DNA of 7,706 bases, taken from NCBI GenBank assembly GCA_945889235.1, contig CAMDBK010000140.1, forward strand, positions 1 through 7,706, given 5' to 3'. The notes under the pieces were generated by a model, which saw nothing but the letters and a program-made list of their open reading frames with translations, had not been told where the DNA came from and searched no databases. The stretch is from Chitinophaga pinensis. GTDB lineage: Bacteria; Bacteroidota; Bacteroidia; SXHM01. Positions 1 to 5,249 of the stretch are shown in pieces (the first letter of the stretch is position 1; each line of letters opens with the position of its first letter). Both the position numbers and the translations under genes were made by a program.

Positions 1-302
1 CCAAGTATCTTAACCTGCTAACTACACTTCAGCTATTCAATAACTACACCGACCCTAAAGCTGAAAATCGCGGAAACATTGACATCAACTGGGAAACTAC
101 TGTCACCATTAAAGCCGGAAAACTGATAACTACAAGCATTTACACCAACCTTATTTATGACCACGACATTAACATCCCCACTTACCAGAAAATAAATGGC
201 GAAAAAGTTCAGGTAGGACAAGGACCTAAAGCACAGTTCAAAGAAGTGATTGGCGTTGGAATATCTTACAAAATAGCCGGAGTAAAAACTTCTAAGAAGT
301 AA
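1..302 (+). CDS. DUF3078-like protein, C-terminal part (5' truncated)
   Basis: The reading frame is open from the left edge (first full codon at 3) to TAA at 300-302 and gives 99 residues. It has alternating hydrophobic/polar beta strands with many Asn, Thr and Tyr. The segments GNIDINWET, TNLIYDHDINIP, GPKAQFKEVIGVGISYKI resemble the C-terminal strands of DUF3078 proteins, which are secreted or outer-membrane beta-strand proteins found mostly in Bacteroidota and have no known biochemical function. The final aromatic strand (GVGISYKI) is followed by a short basic tail (AGVKTSKK), so the last residue is not the aromatic one usual for outer-membrane barrels. The start, any signal peptide and the true length lie outside the window. 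No terminator hairpin follows the stop. The tRNA-Gly promoter begins 24 bases later. Family assignment rests on recognition of the pattern, not on a search. Confidence 0.72.
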   Translation, partial: KYLNLLTTLQLFNNYTDPKAENRGNIDINWETTVTIKAGKLITTSIYTNLIYDHDINIPTYQKINGEKVQVGQGPKAQFKEVIGVGISYKIAGVKTSKK

Positions 303-326
303 GCCTGTAAAGAGTTTTAATAAAAT

Positions 327-356
327 TTTGCAGATTACATTTTTTATTTACTTTTG
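327..356 (+). promoter_or_regulatory. Bacteroidota-type promoter of tRNA-Gly
   Basis: A -33 element TTTG at 327-330 and a -7 element TACTTTTG at 349-356 (perfect TAnnTTTG) are separated by 18 bases. Initiation would be expected about 5-8 bases downstream, near 361-364, leaving a leader of roughly 10 nt before the mature tRNA at 372. Confidence 0.75.
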
Positions 357-371
357 CAGTCCACAAAAAAA

Positions 372-445
<74 letters not shown>

Positions 446-450
446 AAAAG

Positions 451-474
451 AACCTCTCCAAAAGAGGTTTTTTT
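451..474 (+). terminator. Hairpin with T-run after tRNA-Gly
   Basis: Arms AACCTCT (451-457) and AGAGGTT (463-469) form a 7-bp stem with a 5-nt loop, running into a seven-T tract (468-474). This is a plausible intrinsic terminator. It lies only 17 bases before tRNA-Leu, for which no separate promoter is evident, so it may be leaky or may act as a processing/attenuation structure between the two tRNAs. Confidence 0.7.
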
Positions 475-491
475 ATTAAAAACTACCAATC

Positions 492-579
492 GCCCGGGTG
501 GTGGAACTGGTAGACACGCAGGACTTAAAATCCTGTGGCCATTGCGGCTGTACGGGTTCAAGTCCCGTCCCGGGTACCA
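492..579 (+). tRNA. tRNA-Leu(TAA), with encoded CCA
   Basis: A class II tRNA with a long variable arm: acceptor GCCCGGG (492-498) pairs with CCCGGGT (569-575, first pair G-U), anticodon stem CAGGA/TCCTG (519-523/531-535) with loop CTTAAAA, variable arm starting TGGCC, and T arm ACGGG-TTCAAGT-CCCGT (552-568). The anticodon TAA at 526-528 reads TTA (and TTG) leucine codons. The discriminator is A576 and CCA is encoded at 577-579. No TAnnTTTG element is seen in the 17 bases between the preceding hairpin and this tRNA, so it is probably co-transcribed with tRNA-Gly by read-through. Confidence 0.97.
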
Positions 580-622
580 AGCTGATAACTCAATTTTACA
601 AATCGAGTTATCAGCTTTTATT
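579..622 (+). terminator. Intrinsic terminator after tRNA-Leu
   Basis: A long perfect inverted repeat, AAGCTGATAACTC (579-591) against GAGTTATCAGCTT (605-617), gives a 13-bp stem with a 13-nt loop followed by TTTATT. The stem begins at the last base of the encoded CCA, so transcript trimming must separate the hairpin from the tRNA 3' end. Confidence 0.85.
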
Positions 623-625
623 ATC

Positions 626-648
626 AATATTAAATGTTTTTTAATATT
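626..648. repeat. AT-only inverted repeat in the tRNA gap
   Basis: AATATTAAA (626-634) and TTTAATATT (640-648) form a 9-bp stem of A-T pairs only, with a 5-nt loop. It lies between the end of the rightward tRNA unit and the end of the leftward tRNA-fMet unit. In an AT-rich gap this may be chance; no function is assigned. The rest of 649-711 shows nothing recognisable. Confidence 0.35.
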
Positions 649-711
649 ATGATTTGTATGTATTTTAGGACTAAAAAAAATGTAATTCAGAATGCGGGAT
701 TCTATGAAGAC

Positions 712-747
712 TAAAAAAGAAAAACCCGCTCGGGACGAACGGGTTTT
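712..747 (-). terminator. Intrinsic terminator of tRNA-fMet
   Basis: On the minus strand AAAACCCG (747-740) pairs with CGGGTTTT (728-721) around an 11-nt loop, and the 3' arm runs into a T-rich tract (TTTTTCTTTTTT, about 724-713). It ends the leftward tRNA-fMet transcript 6 bases past the tRNA 3' end. Confidence 0.85.
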
Positions 748-752
748 CTTAG

Positions 753-825
753 TAGCGGGGGCAGGACTCGAACCTACGGCCTTCGGGTTATGAGCCCGAC
801 GAGCTACCAACTGCTCCACCCCGCA
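753..825 (-). tRNA. Initiator tRNA-fMet(CAT)
   Basis: Read on the minus strand the cloverleaf has acceptor pairs 2-7 GCGGGG (824-819) with CCCCGC (760-755), a D arm GAGC/GCTC, anticodon stem TCGGG/CCCGA with loop CTCATAA, and T arm GTAGG-TTCGAGT-CCTGC. The anticodon CAT corresponds to plus-strand 792-790. It is called an initiator, not elongator Met or Ile2, because it has three consecutive G-C pairs at the base of the anticodon stem, an A11-T24 pair, and no Watson-Crick pair at 1-72 (T825 opposite T754). The E. coli initiator has C1/A72 at that place; here the mismatch is T/T. CCA is not encoded (A753 is followed by CT). Confidence 0.93.
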
Positions 826-877
826 ATATATCTTCAAACTTTCTGCGGATTAACCCTAGCAGATTTGGTTGTTTAGT

Positions 878-907
878 TTTGAAACGGGGTGCAAAGATAT
901 AATTTAG
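878..907 (+). promoter_or_regulatory. Candidate promoter of era
   Basis: TTTG (878-881) and TAATTTAG (900-907, one mismatch to TAnnTTTG) are separated by 18 bases, giving a leader of about 30 nt to the era ATG. An alternative reading uses TAGTTTTG at 874-881 as a perfect -7 box, but no TTTG lies at the right distance upstream of it. Only one of these is likely to be right. Confidence 0.4.
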
Positions 908-924
908 TTTATTTAGAAGACAAA
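892..924 (-). promoter_or_regulatory. Candidate promoter of tRNA-fMet
   Basis: On the minus strand TTTG (924-921) and TATCTTTG (899-892, perfect TAnnTTTG) are separated by 21 bases. Initiation near 886 would give a leader of about 60 nt before the tRNA, which is long but acceptable for an RNase P-processed transcript. It overlaps the candidate era promoter on the other strand. Confidence 0.55.
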
Positions 925-945
925 AAATTTTAGCTCAAAAATAAA

Positions 946-1836
946 ATGGCTCACAAAGCGGGATTTGTAAATATTATAGGAAAGCCTAACGCGGGTAAAT
1001 CTACGTTGACGAATGCGCTGGTGGGAGAAAAGATTTCCATTATTACGGCAAAGGCACAAACCACGCGCCACCGCATCATGGGTATTATAAGCGATACGGA
1101 TTATCAGGTTGTATTTTCTGACACACCGGGTATTATTGCACCACATTACAAAATGCACGAAGGCATGATGCAATTTGTTGATACTTCATTCAAAGATGCC
1201 GATGTGATTGTATATGTTAGCCCGGGCGATGAAGATGAAAACAGGGATGAGAAGTTTGCAGAAACCTTTGCACGACTTGAGAAAATGGAAGTTCCGGTTT
1301 TGATTGTGATTAATAAAATTGATTTACTGGATAATTTAAAACTGGAAGCAAAAGCAGATTTCTGGAAACAAAAATTTCCGAAAGCCGAAATAATTCCTGT
1401 TTCAGCTTCTGAGAAATTCAATACAGATTATTTGCTCAAGCGCATAAAAGAGTTGCTTCCTGAAGGTCCTTCTTTTTTCCCGGAAGACCAGTTGACAGAT
1501 AAGTCGGAGCGCTTTATTGCGGCTGAGATTATTCGCGAAAAAATATTGCGCTATTACGAAAAAGAAATTCCTTATTCAGTAGATGTTCATATTGAAAGTT
1601 TCAAGGATGAGACAACTATTATTAAAATTGCTGCTGTGATTTATGTTGAGCGCGAAAGCCAGAAAATGATTTTGATAGGACATGGCGGCAAGTCAATTAA
1701 AGGAATGGGAATGGCAGCACGGAAAGACATGGAGAAGTTTTTTGGGAAGAAAATATTTCTGGAGACAACCGTGAAAGTGAAAAAAGACTGGCGTAATGAC
1801 GAGAATTATCTGAAGACTCACGGGTATCTGGAGTAA
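946..1836 (+). CDS. era: GTPase Era (ribosome small-subunit assembly)
   Basis: Era is an essential GTPase that binds the 3' end of 16S rRNA and helps mature the 30S subunit. The 296-aa product has the full domain set. G domain: P-loop GKPNAGKST (residues 12-20), switch I region TTRHRIMG (39-46), DTPG (59-62), NKID (123-126) and SAS (153-155). KH domain: about residues 205-285, with YVERESQKMILIGHGGKSIKGMG carrying the GxxG turn (GHGG, 245-248). Length is close to E. coli Era (301 aa). The ATG at 946 is preceded by an A-rich stretch without a Shine-Dalgarno sequence, and the P-loop falls at the usual distance from the N-terminus. It lies 67 bases upstream of der in the same direction and the two may be co-transcribed. 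Confidence 0.97.
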   Translation: MAHKAGFVNIIGKPNAGKSTLTNALVGEKISIITAKAQTTRHRIMGIISDTDYQVVFSDTPGIIAPHYKMHEGMMQFVDTSFKDADVIVYVSPGDEDENRDEKFAETFARLEKMEVPVLIVINKIDLLDNLKLEAKADFWKQKFPKAEIIPVSASEKFNTDYLLKRIKELLPEGPSFFPEDQLTDKSERFIAAEIIREKILRYYEKEIPYSVDVHIESFKDETTIIKIAAVIYVERESQKMILIGHGGKSIKGMGMAARKDMEKFFGKKIFLETTVKVKKDWRNDENYLKTHGYLE

Positions 1837-1851
1837 CAGCACCCCTCTTAA

Positions 1852-1868
1852 TCTCCCCAAAGGGGAGA
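1852..1868. repeat. GC-rich palindrome between era and der
   Basis: TCTCCCC (1852-1858) and GGGGAGA (1862-1868) form a perfect 7-bp stem with a 3-nt AAA loop, preceded by a related C-rich stretch, ACCCCTCTTAA (1841-1851). It lacks the T-run of a terminator. Similar C-rich/G-rich palindromes are common between genes in Bacteroidota, so this may be one copy of a dispersed intergenic repeat; it could also stabilise the upstream era message. Confidence 0.5.
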
Positions 1869-1903
1869 AATTTAGAGTATCTTCGCGCTCGATTTAAAAA
1901 AAC

Positions 1904-3211
1904 ATGGGAAACTTAGTTGCTATTGTAGGAAGACCAAATGTGGGCAAGTCAACCTTGTTTAACCGCCTCACCGATAGCCGCAGCGCGATTGTTGATGAAA
2001 CAGCCGGTGTTACCCGCGACCGCACCTACGGAAAAGGCGAATGGAACGGAAAGAAATTTTCGGTGATTGATACTGGCGGCTACGTTATCGGCTCAGATGA
2101 TGTTTTTGAAGGTGAGATACGCAAACAAGTAAACGTTGCGTTGGAAGAAGCCAACATTATTCTGTTTGTGGTAGATGTAAAAAGCGGCATCATGGATGAT
2201 GACCAACGGGTAGCTACCCTGCTCCGGAAAACAAATAAAAAGGTTTTCCTTGTTGTTAATAAAGTGGACAACCATGCGTTGCAAAATGATGCTACTGAAT
2301 TCTATTCATTGGGATTAGGTGAGATCTACAATATCTCTTCTATTAACGGAAGTGGAACAGGTGAACTTCTTGATGACATGACAAAACTCATGGAAGTTGA
2401 GGAGGAAAAAGATGAAACTGAACTTCCGAAATTTGCAATTGTAGGCAGACCTAATGTTGGAAAATCATCATTGACTAATGCGCTGCTTGGTGTTGACAGA
2501 AACATAGTTACTGATATTGCAGGCACCACGCGTGACGCTGTCCACAGCCATTACAAGGCTTACGGAAAAGATTTTATTTTAGTGGATACTGCCGGCATCC
2601 GCAAGAAAGGAAAAGTGGAAGAAGGGTTGGAATATTATTCGGTTATGCGCTCGGTGCGCGCCATTGAAAATTGTGATGTGTGCCTGCTGATGCTGGATGC
2701 CAAGCTTGGCTTTGAAGCACAGGACATGAGCATTTTCAGTCTTGCCCAAAAGAACCACAGAGGAATTGTAATCCTTGTAAACAAATGGGATTTGGTGGAG
2801 AAAGATACTTCGACCATGAAAAAAGTGGAAGATGAGATCCGTGAAAAGCTTGCGCCATTCCGTGATGTGCCGATACTTTTTATTTCTGCATTGAACAAAC
2901 AACGCATTATGAAAGCGGTTGAAACCGCCATTGAAGTTTATGAAAACCGCACGATGAAAATTCCGACCCGCGTGCTGAATGAATATATTATTCCGGTTAT
3001 TGAAAACTATCCGCCACCATCCACCAAAGGAAAAAGTGTGAAGATTAAGTTTGCACAACAGTTGCCCACACACGCTCCGACCTTTGCGTTTTATTCTAAC
3101 CTGCCGCAGTATATTCCTGAATCGTATTCACGTTTTATTGAGAATAAAATGAGGGCACACTTTAATTTTACTGGGGTGCCGATTCAGATTTTTTTCAGGA
3201 AGAAAGTTTAG
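1904..3211 (+). CDS. der: GTPase Der (EngA), ribosome large-subunit assembly
   Basis: Der has two GTPase domains in tandem and is required for 50S subunit biogenesis. The 435-aa product shows both sets of motifs. Domain 1: GRPNVGKST (9-17), DTGG (56-59), NKVD (119-122), SSI (145-147). An acidic linker follows (about 163-173, EVEEEKDETEL). Domain 2: GRPNVGKSS (181-189), DTAG (228-231), NKWD (293-296), SAL (328-330). The C-terminal KH-like domain runs from about 350 to the end (KGKSVKIKFAQQ, PTFAFYSN, FTGVPIQIFFRKK). It is shorter than E. coli Der (490 aa), mainly through a short linker and tail. The ATG at 1904 has no Shine-Dalgarno sequence; a TATCTTCG motif at 1878-1885 is one base off a TAnnTTTG box but has no matching -33 element, so expression from the era promoter is likely. 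Its TAG stop (3209-3211) touches the stop of the opposite-strand gene. Confidence 0.97.
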   Translation: MGNLVAIVGRPNVGKSTLFNRLTDSRSAIVDETAGVTRDRTYGKGEWNGKKFSVIDTGGYVIGSDDVFEGEIRKQVNVALEEANIILFVVDVKSGIMDDDQRVATLLRKTNKKVFLVVNKVDNHALQNDATEFYSLGLGEIYNISSINGSGTGELLDDMTKLMEVEEEKDETELPKFAIVGRPNVGKSSLTNALLGVDRNIVTDIAGTTRDAVHSHYKAYGKDFILVDTAGIRKKGKVEEGLEYYSVMRSVRAIENCDVCLLMLDAKLGFEAQDMSIFSLAQKNHRGIVILVNKWDLVEKDTSTMKKVEDEIREKLAPFRDVPILFISALNKQRIMKAVETAIEVYENRTMKIPTRVLNEYIIPVIENYPPPSTKGKSVKIKFAQQLPTHAPTFAFYSNLPQYIPESYSRFIENKMRAHFNFTGVPIQIFFRKKV

Positions 3212-3754
3212 TTATTCCTTCCCTTTCTCCCCCACAAACTGCTGCTCTTTATTTCTAAAAAGAACATTGAACGTAGTAAGGCTTCCATAAATGCGGGTGA
3301 TGTATTGCTGAAGATTTACTTTGTCTTCATCTGAAAGTTTTTCGTTGCTGTTGATGTTTTGTTCCAGCACGCGCAGGCGGTCCCGCAGCATCACAATCTT
3401 GTGAAAAAAGTTTTCAATTGGAATTTCTTTGGGCTTTTGCGCAGGGTCGGCAGGCTGCAATAATAACGTGCCACCGCTCCAGCGGTCGCCAAGCGGAACT
3501 ACTTCTCCAATTCCGTTCCATTTGCGGAGAACACGCTCAACTGCTTTTTCTATTTCATCAGCATCAATGTCAAATTCATCCTCATTCTGTTTTGGTCCTA
3601 AAACTTCCAGCCCTGCAAATTTCTTTGAAACATCAACGATTCCACGTGAATCGAAATTCACTACATAGTGATATTCTTCAACGTGCTCCACTTTTCCAAT
3701 TCCGAATTGCGGATGTTTTACTTTTGTTCCTGCTGATATTATTCTTTCTTCCAT
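3212..3754 (-). CDS. Hypothetical protein with UvrD/PcrA-tail (Tudor-like) domain
   Basis: The 180-aa product is not a named family to me. Residues about 8-53 (GTKVKHPQFGIGKVEHVEEY, VVNFDSRGIVDVSKKFAGLEVL) have the pattern G-x-x-V-x-H-x-x-F-G-x-G-x-V ... V-x-F ... G ... L-E-x-L seen in the small SH3/Tudor-like beta barrel at the C-terminus of UvrD/PcrA helicases, which contacts RNA polymerase there, and is also similar to CarD-type barrels. A short acidic linker (56-70) follows, then a mixed region (KWNGIGEVVPLGDRWSGGTLLLQP, about 78-101) and an alpha-helical C-terminal half (about 112-165) that is probably coiled or bundled. There is no signal peptide or membrane segment, so it should be cytoplasmic. 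It is a complete stand-alone gene, not a helicase remnant, since no helicase motifs adjoin it. A role in nucleic-acid or RNA polymerase contact is only a suggestion from the fold. The ATG at 3754 has no Shine-Dalgarno sequence. Confidence 0.8.
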   Translation of the reverse strand: MEERIISAGTKVKHPQFGIGKVEHVEEYHYVVNFDSRGIVDVSKKFAGLEVLGPKQNEDEFDIDADEIEKAVERVLRKWNGIGEVVPLGDRWSGGTLLLQPADPAQKPKEIPIENFFHKIVMLRDRLRVLEQNINSNEKLSDEDKVNLQQYITRIYGSLTTFNVLFRNKEQQFVGEKGKE

Positions 3755-3761
3755 TTTTATT

Positions 3762-3794
3762 TGATTACAAAGATTTATATGATTACAAAGATTT
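3762..3794. repeat. Two tandem copies of a 15-bp repeat
   Basis: TGATTACAAAGATTT occurs at 3762-3776 and exactly again at 3780-3794, an 18-bp period, just upstream of the hypothetical gene. Each copy carries, on the minus strand, AATCTTTG, one base short of a TAnnTTTG -7 box. Confidence 0.8.
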
Positions 3795-3814
3795 TGAATG
3801 CGAATTAAAACAAA
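3786..3814 (-). promoter_or_regulatory. Candidate promoter of the Tudor-like gene
   Basis: On the minus strand TTTG (3814-3811) and AATCTTTG (3793-3786, one mismatch) are spaced by 17 bases, which would start a transcript about 25 nt before the ATG at 3754. The -33 element overlaps the T-run of the metK terminator. The assignment is weak because the -7 box is imperfect and lies in a repeat. Confidence 0.3.
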
Positions 3815-3846
3815 AAATCCCGAACATTTTATTGTTCGGGATTTTT
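3812..3846 (-). terminator. Intrinsic terminator of metK
   Basis: Plus-strand AAAAATCCCGAACA (3813-3826) and TGTTCGGGATTTTT (3833-3846) form a 14-bp stem with a 6-nt loop. On the minus strand the stem ends in a six-T run (3817-3812) followed by GTTTTAATTC. It starts 22 bases past the metK stop and insulates the downstream Tudor-like gene. Confidence 0.93.
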
Positions 3847-3868
3847 GGAGAGGGAAGGGTGAGGCTTC

Positions 3869-5143
3869 TTAAGCGTTTACCACTTCCTGTTGTTTTTCTT
3901 TAATCCCAAACTCTTGTTTTATTTTCTCTACATAGTCTAATTTTTCCCATGTAAAAGTTTCATATTTTTTTCCGTTCACTTCAATAACACCGGGAGTTCT
4001 GCCCATGTGTCCGTAAGCTGCAGTTGGTGAATAAATTGGATTTTTCAAACCAAAACGTTTTACAATTGCACTTGGGCGCATATCAAATAATTTTGCAACA
4101 CCTGTAGCAATTTCACCATCAGAAAGTTTTTTGCCTTCTGAGTTACGAACTTTACCTGAACCGTACGTGTAAACATACAATCCAACAGGCTGTGCAACAC
4201 CAATTGCATAAGCTACCTGCACCAACACTTCTTCTGCAACGCCTGCTGCAACAAGATTTTTAGCGATGTGACGTGTTGCATACGCTGCCGAACGGTCAAC
4301 TTTAGAACTGTCTTTTCCTGAGAAAGCGCCACCACCGTGAGCACCGCGACCACCGTAAGTATCAACAATAATTTTTCTGCCTGTCAAACCAGTATCACCG
4401 TGCGGACCTCCGATTACAAATTTTCCGGTTGGGTTTACGTGATACTTAATGTCTGTTCCAAAAAGTCTTTTTACGCGCGAAGGCAACAATTTTTTCACTC
4501 TCGGAATTAATATGTTGATTACATCATCCTTGATTTTCGCAAGCATCACAGCGTCTTTATCAAAATCATCGTGCTGAGTTGAGATGACAATGGTGTCAAT
4601 TTTTTCTGGTTTTCCTTTGTCGGAATACTGAATGGTGACCTGTGATTTTGCATCCGGGCGCAGGTATTTCATTTTTTTGCCTTCCCTGCGGATAGCGGCA
4701 AGCTCTTTTAAAAGGTCATGAGCTAATTCCAAAGGAAGCGGCATGTAATTATCGGTTTCTTTGCAAGCATAACCAAACATCATTCCCTGGTCGCCCGCAC
4801 CCTGTTCATCAGGATTGCTGCGCTCAACACCTTGATTAATATCTGCGCTTTGCTCGTGAATAGTAGAAATTACTCCGCATGAATTTGCTTCAAACATATA
4901 ATCCGCTTTTGTGTAGCCGATTTTAGCAACCACTTCGCGCACTGTTTTCTGAATATCAACGTAGGCTTTTGATTTTATTTCTCCGCCAACTACCACCAAA
5001 CCTGTGGTGCAAAAGGTTTCGCAGGCCACTTTTGATTCGGGGTCCTGTTTCAAAAATTCGTCAATAATAGCATCTGAGATTTGGTCTGCAACTTTATCGG
5101 GATGCCCTTCCGATACGGATTCTGATGTAAATAAATAAGCCAT
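3869..5143 (-). CDS. metK: S-adenosylmethionine synthetase
   Basis: MetK makes S-adenosylmethionine from methionine and ATP, releasing phosphate and pyrophosphate, as a cytoplasmic oligomer. The 424-aa product has the N-terminal GHPDK motif (13-17) with DQISDAIID (20-28), the conserved hexapeptide GAGDQG (115-120) followed by MMFGYA, GPHGDTGLTGRK (247-257), and the glycine-rich loop GGGAFSGKD (270-278) with DRSAAY (283-288). It is about 40 residues longer than E. coli MetK (384 aa); visible extra material includes the lysine-rich segment around 200-232 (KIKDDVINILIPRVKKLLPSRVKRLFG) and a charged C-terminal tail. The ATG at 5143 is fixed by the family N-terminus (YLFTSESVSEGHPDK). No Shine-Dalgarno sequence is present. 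Its own promoter, a SAM-II riboswitch and a strong terminator make it a single-gene transcription unit with likely feedback by its product. Confidence 0.98.
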   Translation of the reverse strand: MAYLFTSESVSEGHPDKVADQISDAIIDEFLKQDPESKVACETFCTTGLVVVGGEIKSKAYVDIQKTVREVVAKIGYTKADYMFEANSCGVISTIHEQSADINQGVERSNPDEQGAGDQGMMFGYACKETDNYMPLPLELAHDLLKELAAIRREGKKMKYLRPDAKSQVTIQYSDKGKPEKIDTIVISTQHDDFDKDAVMLAKIKDDVINILIPRVKKLLPSRVKRLFGTDIKYHVNPTGKFVIGGPHGDTGLTGRKIIVDTYGGRGAHGGGAFSGKDSSKVDRSAAYATRHIAKNLVAAGVAEEVLVQVAYAIGVAQPVGLYVYTYGSGKVRNSEGKKLSDGEIATGVAKLFDMRPSAIVKRFGLKNPIYSPTAAYGHMGRTPGVIEVNGKKYETFTWEKLDYVEKIKQEFGIKEKQQEVVNA

Positions 5144-5153
5144 GTCTAAAAAT

Positions 5154-5181
5154 AGTTATTAGTTATTAGTTTTTAGTTAAT
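5154..5181. repeat. 7-bp tandem repeat just upstream of metK
   Basis: Four head-to-tail heptamers on the plus strand: AGTTATT (5154-5160), AGTTATT (5161-5167), AGTTTTT (5168-5174), AGTTAAT (5175-5181). On the metK message this reads as an A/U-rich AACUAAU repeat ending about 10 nt before the start codon. It may keep the start region unstructured. Confidence 0.75.
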
Positions 5182-5219
5182 CGTAAAACTCTGGAGAAAA
5201 ATCTGAGGCAAGAAAGCCT

Positions 5220-5249
5220 GTAAAAAGAATGGTTTTAGCATTTTTTTAC
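5220..5249 (-). promoter_or_regulatory. Alternative hairpin competing with the SAM-II aptamer
   Basis: In the metK leader GUAAAAAAAUG (5249-5239) can pair with CAUUcUUUUUAC (5231-5220) to give 11 bp with a single bulged C5227 and the 7-nt loop CUAAAAC (5238-5232). The stem and loop take up the aptamer's conserved GCUAAA, so this hairpin and the ligand-bound pseudoknot should exclude each other. A further short hairpin AGGC-uuucuu-GCCU (5219-5206) lies directly downstream, followed by a five-U run at 5201-5197. Together these may form the expression platform. Structure was judged by eye, without energies. Confidence 0.5.

Noticed and set aside
753..825. Elongator tRNA-Met or tRNA-Ile2 (lysidine) for the CAT anticodon
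   Set aside because: The GGG/CCC anticodon-stem pairs, A11-T24 and the missing 1-72 pair are initiator marks.
1852..1868. Intrinsic terminator after era
   Set aside because: The stem is strong but no T-run follows on either strand.
1878..1885. TATCTTCG as an independent der promoter
   Set aside because: It is one base off the -7 consensus and no TTTG lies 17-23 bases upstream; recorded only as a weak possibility.
2579..3073. A 164-codon minus-strand open frame inside der
   Set aside because: It is a His/Phe/Asn-rich shadow of the der coding strand; der has complete GTPase and KH-like motifs over this region.
3212..3754. Possibility that the Tudor-like gene is the remnant of a uvrD helicase
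   Set aside because: It has its own start, a distinct helical C-terminal half, and no helicase motifs or disrupted frame on either side.
3418..3903. A 161-codon plus-strand open frame
   Set aside because: It is antisense to the Tudor-like gene, crosses the repeats and the metK terminator, and ends inside metK; the peptide has no domain-like features.
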